Shown here: positions 36,857 through 44,925 of the stretch, in pieces
Numbering within the stretch: the first letter of the stretch is position 1
Layout: each line of letters starts with the position of its first letter
NCBI GenBank assembly: GCA_021825585.1
Contig: JAKAGT010000011.1
Coordinates: 62,001-126,000 of the forward strand
From: Bacteroidota bacterium
GTDB taxonomy: Bacteria > Bacteroidota > Ignavibacteria > Kryptoniales > JAKASW01
Reading direction: 5' to 3'
DNA length: 64,000 bases
Translations under genes and position numbers: made by a program
Notes under the pieces: model-generated
The model's database searches: none
Told to the model about the DNA's origin: nothing
What the model saw: the letters and a program-made list of their open reading frames with translations, nothing else

Positions 36857-39800
36857 TTGGTCCGAAAAATTGTCTTTGCCATATTCATCGCATCTTTGTC
36901 GTTTCCCGTCCTTGCCCGCGCCCAGGACGGGTACATACAGCCGGAATTGAAGTGGCGCACGATCGAGACGAAGCACTTCTATGTCGACTATTACCAGGGA
37001 GAAGAACGAACCGCTGAACTTGTCGCCAAGATAGCCGAAGAAATCTACGGCCCGCTAACGAAGCTGTACAACCATAAGCCCGACCAGAAGGTGTCGTTCA
37101 TAATCTGGGACACGGACGATTACTCCAACGGGGAGACGTACTTCTACGACAATAAAATAAATATCTGGGCGTCGTCGCTGGATTTTGCCCTGCGCGGGAC
37201 TCACAATTGGCTCCGAAACGTGGTGACGCATGAGTTTACGCACGAAATTGAAATGAACACCGCGACCAAATTCGGCAGGCATGTCCCGGCAATTTACCTC
37301 CAGTGGCTGGGGTATGAGGCCGAACGCCGACCCGATGTCCTTTACGGATATCCGAACGTCGTGGTAAGTTACCCGATAAGTGGCATCGTGATTCCCGCAT
37401 GGTTCGCGGAAGGCGTCGCGCAGTACAACATACCACATCTCCATTACGACTACTGGGACACTCATCGCGACATGATCCTCAGAATGTACGTCATGGATCA
37501 CAAAATGCTTTCGCTGCAGCAGATGGGCGGTTTCGGCAAGACCAGTCTTGGAAACGAGTCTACGTACAACGCGGGTTTCGCATTCGTGCATTACCTGGCT
37601 ACGAAGTACAGCCCCGACGTTTTGAGAAAGTTCTCGATAGCGATGAGGGCCGTCGACGCGTTGTCCATCAATCACGCATTCGAACAGGTGCTCGGGAAGT
37701 CCGCGCAAACCGTGTACGATGAATGGAAGACTTTTCTGGAAAAGAGCTACACTGCAAGGACCGCGGCAGTGGTTAAGACTTTGCACCAGGGAAGAGTAAT
37801 CCAGGATGTCGGCTTTGCGAACCTCTATCCAGTATTCTCGCCTGACGGGAAGTTGATCGCCTACTGTTCTAACAAGAGGAACGATTTTTTCGGAACCTCT
37901 TCTGTCTACGTTTACAACGTAGCCGACAGCACAGATAAAGAAATTACGGACGATGTGGCGAGCGAGTTGTCCTGGTCTCCCGACGGCCGCTATTTACTCT
38001 ATTCCAAGGAGACCAGATTCAACCATTTCTGGAACAGCCTTGACGATCTCTATTTGTATGACCTGAAGGACAGCAAGGAAACGAGGGTTACTTATTCTCT
38101 GAGGGCAAGGTATCCCTCGCTGTCGAAAGACGGGAAAAAAGTGGCTTACGTGGCCGGAAGCGACGGCACGCTGAATCTCTATGAGGCCGATATAGACTTG
38201 TCTGCCGGCAAGATATCGAACATCCACGAGCTTACACATTTCAAGAACGGCGAGCAGATATACTCGACAGGCTGGTCAAATGACGGGTCGAAGATAGTAT
38301 TCGACTATTCAATCAAGGCATCCAGGGAGATTGGAATCTACAGCTTTGCCGACAGCTCGTACAAGTTCATCACTCCTTCCGGGCAGGACTCAAGAGACGC
38401 CATGTTCGCGGACAACGACAGCTGCGTCGTGTTTTCTTCGGACCGCAGCGGAATATTCAACATCTACGAGAAAAACCTGAATACCGATTCGACTGTTGCA
38501 CTGACGAACGTGCTCGGCGGGGCATTTATGCCTTCGATCTCCAGGGACGGTGAGCTCGCTTATTCGTCTTATCAGTGGAACGGCTACAAGATCGCCCTTC
38601 TGAATCAGGCCGAGCCTATTCCGGATCCGCCCAAGTACGTAGTGGATATCAACCCTCCGTCACTCATCGCAGGCACCGCCGATGCTTTGCCGAATGACCT
38701 GACGCATTACAATGACCTCCATGTTCCGGACTTCAAGTCGGTTCCATACACGAGCAGGACGACGAGTATGTCCTTTTACCCGGTTCTTCTTTTCGACGAT
38801 TACAATCCGCACAACAATTTCCTCGACGAAATGAAGGCCGGCGTCTACTTTAGCTCTTCCGACGTGGTCGGGAAATATGACATCTTTGGAGGCGCGACGA
38901 TAAACAGGCTCCTCGAACGCGACATATTTTTCCAGTTCGATTATAACGACAAGATACCCGGCCTCTCGGCGCTCGGTATTTACCCTCAGTTCACGCTCGC
39001 TGCCTACAACATTTCGCGGCGCACGAGTGCGAACATCGGGCTCGGTGCCGATACCGTCAGAGCCGTCCCCGTCACATACGACCTTCTCGAAGTAGATGCG
39101 TCCTTCAGCGGACCTGTAGTTCTCCCTTCGCTCAGGATGTCGCTCGGGTTCACGCTCGACAGCTACGGCGTGACGCAATCCGGGTTCAGGTACCCGCAGC
39201 CCGACGGGCCATATTGGTCGTCGATCGGATACACCTACTTCGTCGGAAGAACGCTGTACACTCAGTTTGATTTTGACGGAATCGAGCCGTCACGCAACTC
39301 CTGGGTAAACCCTCTCGGAATGCGGACGATGTTCAGGCTCTCCGGGCAGCTCGACAAATTGAACAACGGAAGCTTCGAGCAAGGTACCAGCCTTATCGTT
39401 CCTCTGTACCAGCCTTTCAACTTTGTCCAGGGGGAACTGATGAACTATCTCGCGGTTCCGCTGTTCAGGAACGACGATGCTCTCGCGACGAAGATCCACA
39501 TAGGTTACACTTTCGGGCCGACCATCAACAACTTCTTCGATTTCTATGCCGGCGGGTTGATCGGGATGAGAGGCTATCCTTTTTATGCGCTCGGCGGCAA
39601 CCGGATGGCTACCGCAAATGTCACCTACAGGTACCCTATCTTCAGGGATGTCGATAAGCAGTTCCTCCAGTTTTACCTCAGTGATGTGTATCTGTCCGTT
39701 TATGGCGACGTCGGCAATTGCTGGAATGGAAGTCCTGTCGGAACGAGGTTCAAGAAGGATCTCGGCGGCGAGTTGAGGATGAGCGGATTTTCATTTTACA

Positions 39801-39955
39801 GTTTCCCGACGGCGCTCTTCTTCGATGCCGCCTACGGCTTCGACAAGTTCACGACCCAGCTGCGGGATTTCGATACGAGCGTGACTTATGGAAAAGAGTG
39901 GCGCCTCTATTTCGGCCTGACGTTTTCGTTCGATATAGTAGATTTTGGGAGATAA
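36857..39955 (+). CDS. HExxH peptidase with PD40 propeller and outer-membrane barrel
   Basis: 1032 aa from TTG 36857, chosen because GAGGAGA lies 6 bp upstream; GTG 36842 overlaps the previous stop. A signal peptide ends ARAQ. About 25-300 is a peptidase-MA-like gluzincin domain with the intact zinc motif HEFTHE (near residue 125) and the third-ligand segment WFAEGVAQY. About 310-600 is a TolB/PD40-type propeller (YPVFSPDGKLIAYCSN, LSWSPDGRYLLYS). The C-terminal ~350 residues form a beta barrel of Omp85/surface-antigen type (GMRGYPFYALGGNRM). Likely an outer-membrane-anchored protease or assembly factor. Confidence 0.83.
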   Translation: MVRKIVFAIFIASLSFPVLARAQDGYIQPELKWRTIETKHFYVDYYQGEERTAELVAKIAEEIYGPLTKLYNHKPDQKVSFIIWDTDDYSNGETYFYDNKINIWASSLDFALRGTHNWLRNVVTHEFTHEIEMNTATKFGRHVPAIYLQWLGYEAERRPDVLYGYPNVVVSYPISGIVIPAWFAEGVAQYNIPHLHYDYWDTHRDMILRMYVMDHKMLSLQQMGGFGKTSLGNESTYNAGFAFVHYLATKYSPDVLRKFSIAMRAVDALSINHAFEQVLGKSAQTVYDEWKTFLEKSYTARTAAVVKTLHQGRVIQDVGFANLYPVFSPDGKLIAYCSNKRNDFFGTSSVYVYNVADSTDKEITDDVASELSWSPDGRYLLYSKETRFNHFWNSLDDLYLYDLKDSKETRVTYSLRARYPSLSKDGKKVAYVAGSDGTLNLYEADIDLSAGKISNIHELTHFKNGEQIYSTGWSNDGSKIVFDYSIKASREIGIYSFADSSYKFITPSGQDSRDAMFADNDSCVVFSSDRSGIFNIYEKNLNTDSTVALTNVLGGAFMPSISRDGELAYSSYQWNGYKIALLNQAEPIPDPPKYVVDINPPSLIAGTADALPNDLTHYNDLHVPDFKSVPYTSRTTSMSFYPVLLFDDYNPHNNFLDEMKAGVYFSSSDVVGKYDIFGGATINRLLERDIFFQFDYNDKIPGLSALGIYPQFTLAAYNISRRTSANIGLGADTVRAVPVTYDLLEVDASFSGPVVLPSLRMSLGFTLDSYGVTQSGFRYPQPDGPYWSSIGYTYFVGRTLYTQFDFDGIEPSRNSWVNPLGMRTMFRLSGQLDKLNNGSFEQGTSLIVPLYQPFNFVQGELMNYLAVPLFRNDDALATKIHIGYTFGPTINNFFDFYAGGLIGMRGYPFYALGGNRMATANVTYRYPIFRDVDKQFLQFYLSDVYLSVYGDVGNCWNGSPVGTRFKKDLGGELRMSGFSFYSFPTALFFDAAYGFDKFTTQLRDFDTSVTYGKEWRLYFGLTFSFDIVDFGR

Positions 39956-39957
39956 AG

Positions 39958-40962
39958 ATGTATAGAGTGATTTTGGTGATTTTCGCATTGTCGGCGGTGG
40001 CTATTGCACAGACTCCGGCGAGAGAGGCCCTTTTCCTGAAATCTCAGGATCGGTCGCAAGAAATAAGCCGCAGCCCGATGCTGACCGGGGAATTGTCTGA
40101 AGATCTCTTTGCGACGCAGCCGGATGCCGCTTATAAAGATTCCATAAGAGCGATAGAGACGCGGTCGGCTCTCGAGGCAGGATTCTTTTCGCTCGTTATT
40201 CCCGGCGCCGGGCAGGCATACAGCCGCGATTACTGGACGGCGGCGGCATTCTTCGCGGTTGAGGTGGCCGCAATATCGGTAAACCTGATGTGGACTCAGA
40301 AAGCAAACAACCAGGAAACATATTATAAGACGTACGCGGACGGGACTGCTTCGGACAATTATCAGAATGCACACTACAGCGTGATACGATACGCACAGTG
40401 GATCAAGAACAACTACGTCCAACTGGAGCAGCTTAACGGTACGACGCCGCAGGGACAGCAGGTGATCTCTCAGTGGATCAATGACCTGATACCGGATAAG
40501 CTCGATCCGACTAAATCACCATGGAGCCAGGTCAACTGGTACGCCTTGAACCAAATAGAAGGGTCGATGGGAGGGTATTTCAGCCACCAGCTCTTCCCGC
40601 ATGGAAACTTCGAATACTACGAACTGATCGGAAAGTATCCGCAGTTCAGGCAGGGGTGGGCCGATTCACCTTACGCGGTCTGGGTTGCGGACGGAAGTCA
40701 GGGGACCGCTCCGATAGATTATTCCCAGGCGGACACTCCCTTCAGCGGCTATTACATGGACCAGCGCGGCAAAGCGAATAGTCTGTTTTCAGTTGCCTCG
40801 ACGGCCCTGGGCGTCGTGATTGCAAACCACTTCGCATCGGCCATCGAAGCCGCAATAGCAGCGCATGTTTACAACAAGAATGTGCACGCCCACGTATCGA
40901 TGACTGCGCTGCCCATCGGAATGGGATACCAGGCACAGCTGCAATTGGGAGTCGATTTCTAA
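39958..40962 (+). CDS. DUF5683-like membrane protein
   Basis: 334 aa. ATG 39958 with GGGAGATAA just upstream. A signal peptide ends AIAQT. The central ALEAGFFSLVIPGAGQAYSRDYWTAAAFFAVEVAA is the DUF5683 core, often found in Bacteroidota envelope proteins, with a short C-terminal membrane or barrel-like segment (VSMTALPIGMGYQAQLQLGVDF). Function unknown. It is the last gene of the porU operon and its stop overlaps by 4 bp the stop of the convergent phosphoesterase gene. Confidence 0.75.
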   Translation: MYRVILVIFALSAVAIAQTPAREALFLKSQDRSQEISRSPMLTGELSEDLFATQPDAAYKDSIRAIETRSALEAGFFSLVIPGAGQAYSRDYWTAAAFFAVEVAAISVNLMWTQKANNQETYYKTYADGTASDNYQNAHYSVIRYAQWIKNNYVQLEQLNGTTPQGQQVISQWINDLIPDKLDPTKSPWSQVNWYALNQIEGSMGGYFSHQLFPHGNFEYYELIGKYPQFRQGWADSPYAVWVADGSQGTAPIDYSQADTPFSGYYMDQRGKANSLFSVASTALGVVIANHFASAIEAAIAAHVYNKNVHAHVSMTALPIGMGYQAQLQLGVDF

Positions 40963-41921
40963 CGACTCATTCGATGATTTTTTTCTCTGATGTAAGAACT
41001 CCCCTTCGGCATACCGACCAGCGGCCGCCTTCGTATCTCGATTTCTCCGTCCCCGTCTATTGCAAGCTCGTTGAAAGCGAGGCTCTCTTCATTTCTACCC
41101 GTATCCGACTTTGCTCTTATTGAGTCGAGTGCAGTGCTGGAGTATAAAACTCCGGACGTGCCATATATTTCGTCTACATGAGTATGTCCGTGGAGGACTG
41201 CATCGACGCCGATTTTGCCGAACGTTTCCGCTATCCACTTCCTTCCGTGTAGTTTCAGCGTCTGTCCTTCGAACTTGTGGTATAGCTTTTTTGCGATTGA
41301 ATCGGCAAGCGGCTGATATTTGTTGAAGTGATGGTGGATCAGCAATATCTTTTTCAGTCCATTGACCGTGGGGTGCCTCAGGATCGTTTCGGCAGCCTGT
41401 ATTTGCTCAGGCAGAATTTGCCCGTTTGACCCGAACGGATTGAACACCGCATGGAATTTACTTACGGAATTCATCCCGACCAGCGCCGCAGGTCCCACGA
41501 TCTTCACAAAAGGGAAAACCTCCTGTGAGGGATAAGCCTTCTTCGGTAAAGTCTCTTTGAATGCCTGTTCGAACGCTTTGAGTTTATCTGCATAGTTCAC
41601 GGTGCGGCAGTGCGTCTTAAAGGAAAAAAGATCTTCGGCCCTGTGGACGCCGCCGAAGATATCGTGGTTGCCTATCGTGACACTGAGCCGCTCGTAGTCG
41701 AGCAGCCCGAAGTATTTCAGCAATCGCCTGACGGATCTGAAGTCGCGGTCTTCGCCTTGACCGGTTATATCGCCCGTCAGTACGATATGGTCATAGCCTT
41801 CGTCGACCACGAAAGCGAGCAGACTTCTCAGCTTTCCGACGTTGTGCCTGTTGTATTCGGGGCTGATATGGGTGTCGGACAGATGTGCTATTCGGTATAT
41901 GGTCTTGTTCGTACGTTTCAT
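40959..41921 (-). CDS. Calcineurin-like metallophosphoesterase
   Basis: 321 aa from ATG 41921; a longer frame upstream to 42077 has no conserved residues. Metal-ligand motifs in order: IAHLSDTHIS, VLTGDITGQGED, TIGNHDIFGG, LIHHHF and LHGHTHVDE, the full calcineurin-like set. No signal peptide, so cytoplasmic; substrate unknown (cyclic nucleotide, nucleotide or phospholipid phosphoester). Transcribed away from ispE's end. Confidence 0.92.
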   Translation of the reverse strand: MKRTNKTIYRIAHLSDTHISPEYNRHNVGKLRSLLAFVVDEGYDHIVLTGDITGQGEDRDFRSVRRLLKYFGLLDYERLSVTIGNHDIFGGVHRAEDLFSFKTHCRTVNYADKLKAFEQAFKETLPKKAYPSQEVFPFVKIVGPAALVGMNSVSKFHAVFNPFGSNGQILPEQIQAAETILRHPTVNGLKKILLIHHHFNKYQPLADSIAKKLYHKFEGQTLKLHGRKWIAETFGKIGVDAVLHGHTHVDEIYGTSGVLYSSTALDSIRAKSDTGRNEESLAFNELAIDGDGEIEIRRRPLVGMPKGSSYIREKNHRMSR

Positions 41922-42022
41922 CGTGGAATCTCTTAATATCACGCTACAATTTATGAGTGGAATGTTAAGAGGCTGTTCCCCGAATGTTGCGGTTAGGTTA
42001 AGACTTTGGGCAGGAAGAGGGT

Positions 42023-42901
42023 TTACGAGGCGTGAGGTGGGGTTATATTGCCTGCGCGCAGGGTGAAGCTGTTGCAAAGGGAATCGAGAGCCTTCGCAGC
42101 GTCGGCCTCCGTCCGGAAGAAGCCGTAGACGCTGCTTCCGCTTCCGGACATGAGCGAGAACTCCGCCCCATGAGAGTACATTTCGGATTTGATCTGGCCT
42201 ATTGTGGGAAATTTCTCGAAGACGGGTCCCTCGAAGTCGTTGATTATCACATCACGGTAGCCTGAATAATCGGCTCCGCTGTCGAGGACAAGTTCATCAA
42301 GCCGGGGCTCGTGCTTCCCGGTAGGAGTGACGATCGAGTAGGCGAGCGCGGTTGAGACTGAAAGATCGGGAGTCACTGTCAGGATGTAACTGCCGATGCG
42401 GTAACTTATCGGTTCGATCACTTCGCCTTTGCCCGTTGCGTAAGAGGGGATCTTCTTCAGAAAGAAAGAGACATCCGCGCCGAGTTGAGTCGCGATGTCG
42501 AAAAGCTCAATCTCGCTCAGGGGCATCCCGTAGATTTCCTGGAGCGAAAGCAAAACGGCCGCCGCATCCGAGCTTCCGCCTCCGAGTCCTCCTCCGATCG
42601 GAATCCTCTTGAAGAGATTCATCTTCACTTCAGCATGTATTCCAGTCCGCTCGCAGAAGAAATGAAGCGCTCGCAGGCATAGGTTTGCGTCGGCTTCGAG
42701 ATTGATGTTTGAGAAAAATTCAAGTTTTGATGATTTTTCAATTTCTAGTTCGTCGGAAAGGTTGATGGGATAGAAGACCGTCTCGATGTCGTGGTACCGG
42801 TCCGAGCGTTTCCGGATTACCCGTAGTCCGATATTAATTTTTGCCGGTGCTAGGATTTTCAAATGGCCTCTCAATCGGGTGTTGATCTGTTTAGTTGGCA
42901 T
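42023..42901 (-). CDS. ispE: 4-diphosphocytidyl-2-C-methyl-D-erythritol kinase
   Basis: 292 aa from ATG 42901; a TTG at 42862 preceded by GAGAGG would give MKILAPAKINIGL, also plausible. GHMP-kinase motifs: APAKINIGL near the N-terminus, IPIGGGLGGGSSDAAAVL (ATP loop) and SLMSGSGSSVYGFF. It phosphorylates CDP-methylerythritol in the MEP isoprenoid pathway. Lies head to head with the acyl-CoA ligase. Confidence 0.94.
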   Translation of the reverse strand: MPTKQINTRLRGHLKILAPAKINIGLRVIRKRSDRYHDIETVFYPINLSDELEIEKSSKLEFFSNINLEADANLCLRALHFFCERTGIHAEVKMNLFKRIPIGGGLGGGSSDAAAVLLSLQEIYGMPLSEIELFDIATQLGADVSFFLKKIPSYATGKGEVIEPISYRIGSYILTVTPDLSVSTALAYSIVTPTGKHEPRLDELVLDSGADYSGYRDVIINDFEGPVFEKFPTIGQIKSEMYSHGAEFSLMSGSGSSVYGFFRTEADAAKALDSLCNSFTLRAGNITPPHAS

Positions 42902-43177
42902 GTCCAAGATATGAAAATCGCGACTCACAAGAAACAGCGGGGTAGATTTTGTTCCACTATACACTGAGCACCTGGCCGCCCGTCTCCCCGCGTGGCGAAA
43001 ATTGATTCGAAGGCAAAAAAGAACGAAATTCATGATACCTTGTCGTGGCGCATTTATGTAATTGGTGGACAAAGTATCGAATCTGACCGGTTCATCCGCT
43101 CCTGTCCGGCGCATATCTTATGGTACACTTGCAAATAGAAAACAGTTTCGTCAACAACCAGGAAGGGGACTGAAGAA

Positions 43178-44893
43178 ATGAAAAATATTAGTGTGTCCTT
43201 TGATGCGCCCATGATCGGGTCGATTCAGCAAATGGTCCTTGAATCCGCGCGCAAATACGGAGATAAGCTTGCGCTCGAAGATTTTAATGATACTCCTATG
43301 CCCCAGGTCAGCTTCAACGCGCTTCTCGAGAACGTGCTGCGGTTCGGCGCCGCGCTGCGGAGGCTCGGCGTCCAGGAGAGAGACCACATTGCCGTCATAA
43401 GTGAGAATCGTGTGCAGTGGGCAATCAGCTACCTGACGGCCATGGCTTTCAATCTGGTAGTAGTTCCCGTCGACAAGAATCTCGGCGTAAACGAGATACT
43501 GAACATACTTCACGAGTCGGATGCCTCGTCCGTCATCTTCAGCAGCACCTACGATCCCATGTTCCGCGAGAAGAGGTCGTCGTTGAAACATCTTAAGCAT
43601 TACATCAGCATGGACCTGAGGAAGCAGGAAGACGGGATTCATTCCATGATGGAAATTATCGGCAGGACTGCGCCGTTCGACAAGTCCAAATTGCCGGCGA
43701 TCAATCCCGATGAGATGGCCGTCATTATCTTCACCTCGGGAACGCTGGGCCGCGCAAAAGGTGTGGTGCTGAGTCAGAAGAACCTGGCCTCCAACCTCGT
43801 GGATATGGTGGGCTTCTTCGGGATCTTTCCGACCGATAAGTTCCTGTCGGTTCTTCCGATTCACCACACATACGAATGTACGTGCGGCATGCTGTGCCCC
43901 CTCTATGGAGGAGCAACCGTGTCCTACGCGAGATCTCTCAAGACGGTAGTTGAAGACATGCAGAGGGCCAGGCCTACGATTCTCCTCGCGGTCCCGCTGA
44001 TGTACGATAAAATGTTCAAGGCGATCTATCGCGGGATAAAGGAGAAAAAACTTGTCGCGCCGATCATCGGTCCGATGATCAAGGTGACAAATGTGCTTTC
44101 GAAGATCGGGTGGAAGAGCTCGAAGAAAATGGTGTTCAAGGAGATCCACGACCGGTTTGGAGGCTCGATCCGGTGTTTCATTGCCGGCGGTGCGGCACCC
44201 GACCCGATGGTCGCGAAGGGGCTCCGCGAATTCGGCTTCAACTTCGTGCAGGGCTATGGGCTCACTGAAACCGCGCCTATCCTCACTCTGAACAGGTTGA
44301 CCGATTTCAAGGACGACGCAGCCGGGCTTCCGCTCCCGCACGTGGAGATAAAAATAGGGAACCCGGATGCGGGCGGGATCGGGGAAGTGTATGCCAGGGG
44401 GCCGAACATCATGGTCGGATATTACAAGAACGAAGCTGCCACGAAGGGCACCTTCGACGGCGACTGGTTCAAGACAGGCGACATAGGTTACATAGACGGC
44501 GACGGATTTCTTCATATAAGCGGGCGGAAGAAGAATGTTATAATTTCAAAGAGCGGCGAGAACGTTTTCCCTGAAGAGATAGAGGATATCCTTAACAGAA
44601 GCCCGTATGTGCTCGAGAGCATGGTCTACGCGGAATCGAGCGACAAGGAGGGCGAGATAATCGCGGTTCAAATCGTCGTCGATGCCGAGTCCTTCATTGA
44701 ACTCTCTGAAACAAAACAGATCCAGATAACGCCCGAACTGATCCACGACATAATCGACGGGGAGATAAGGAAGACCAATCGCGAATTGCCCATGTACAAA
44801 CAGATAAAGAAATTTGTTGTGAGAGACGAGGAATTCCAGAAGACTACCACACAGAAGATCAAGAGGTTCACGGTCAACACGACCGGCGACTAG
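43178..44893 (+). CDS. AMP-dependent acyl-CoA ligase (long-chain fatty acid type)
   Basis: 571 aa, ANL superfamily. The P-loop-like motif is IIFTSGTLGRAKGVVLS, with Leu in place of the second Thr; then GYGLTETAPI, the hinge FKTGDIGYIDGDGFLHISGRKKNVI, and a C-terminal domain ending KIKRFTV with the catalytic lysine region. AAGGGGA precedes the ATG. Activates a fatty or aromatic acid to its CoA thioester. It has no obvious link to its neighbours except co-orientation with the glycosidase 33 bp downstream. Confidence 0.9.
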   Translation: MKNISVSFDAPMIGSIQQMVLESARKYGDKLALEDFNDTPMPQVSFNALLENVLRFGAALRRLGVQERDHIAVISENRVQWAISYLTAMAFNLVVVPVDKNLGVNEILNILHESDASSVIFSSTYDPMFREKRSSLKHLKHYISMDLRKQEDGIHSMMEIIGRTAPFDKSKLPAINPDEMAVIIFTSGTLGRAKGVVLSQKNLASNLVDMVGFFGIFPTDKFLSVLPIHHTYECTCGMLCPLYGGATVSYARSLKTVVEDMQRARPTILLAVPLMYDKMFKAIYRGIKEKKLVAPIIGPMIKVTNVLSKIGWKSSKKMVFKEIHDRFGGSIRCFIAGGAAPDPMVAKGLREFGFNFVQGYGLTETAPILTLNRLTDFKDDAAGLPLPHVEIKIGNPDAGGIGEVYARGPNIMVGYYKNEAATKGTFDGDWFKTGDIGYIDGDGFLHISGRKKNVIISKSGENVFPEEIEDILNRSPYVLESMVYAESSDKEGEIIAVQIVVDAESFIELSETKQIQITPELIHDIIDGEIRKTNRELPMYKQIKKFVVRDEEFQKTTTQKIKRFTVNTTGD

Positions 44894-44925
44894 ACGCAGC
44901 CGGCTTATTACGGGAGATAGCATCT

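Noticed and set aside
43151-44515. A 454-codon antisense open frame across the acyl-CoA ligase gene
   Set aside because: It is a shadow of the strongly supported plus-strand gene, has no recognisable domain and its composition follows the codon bias of the sense strand.
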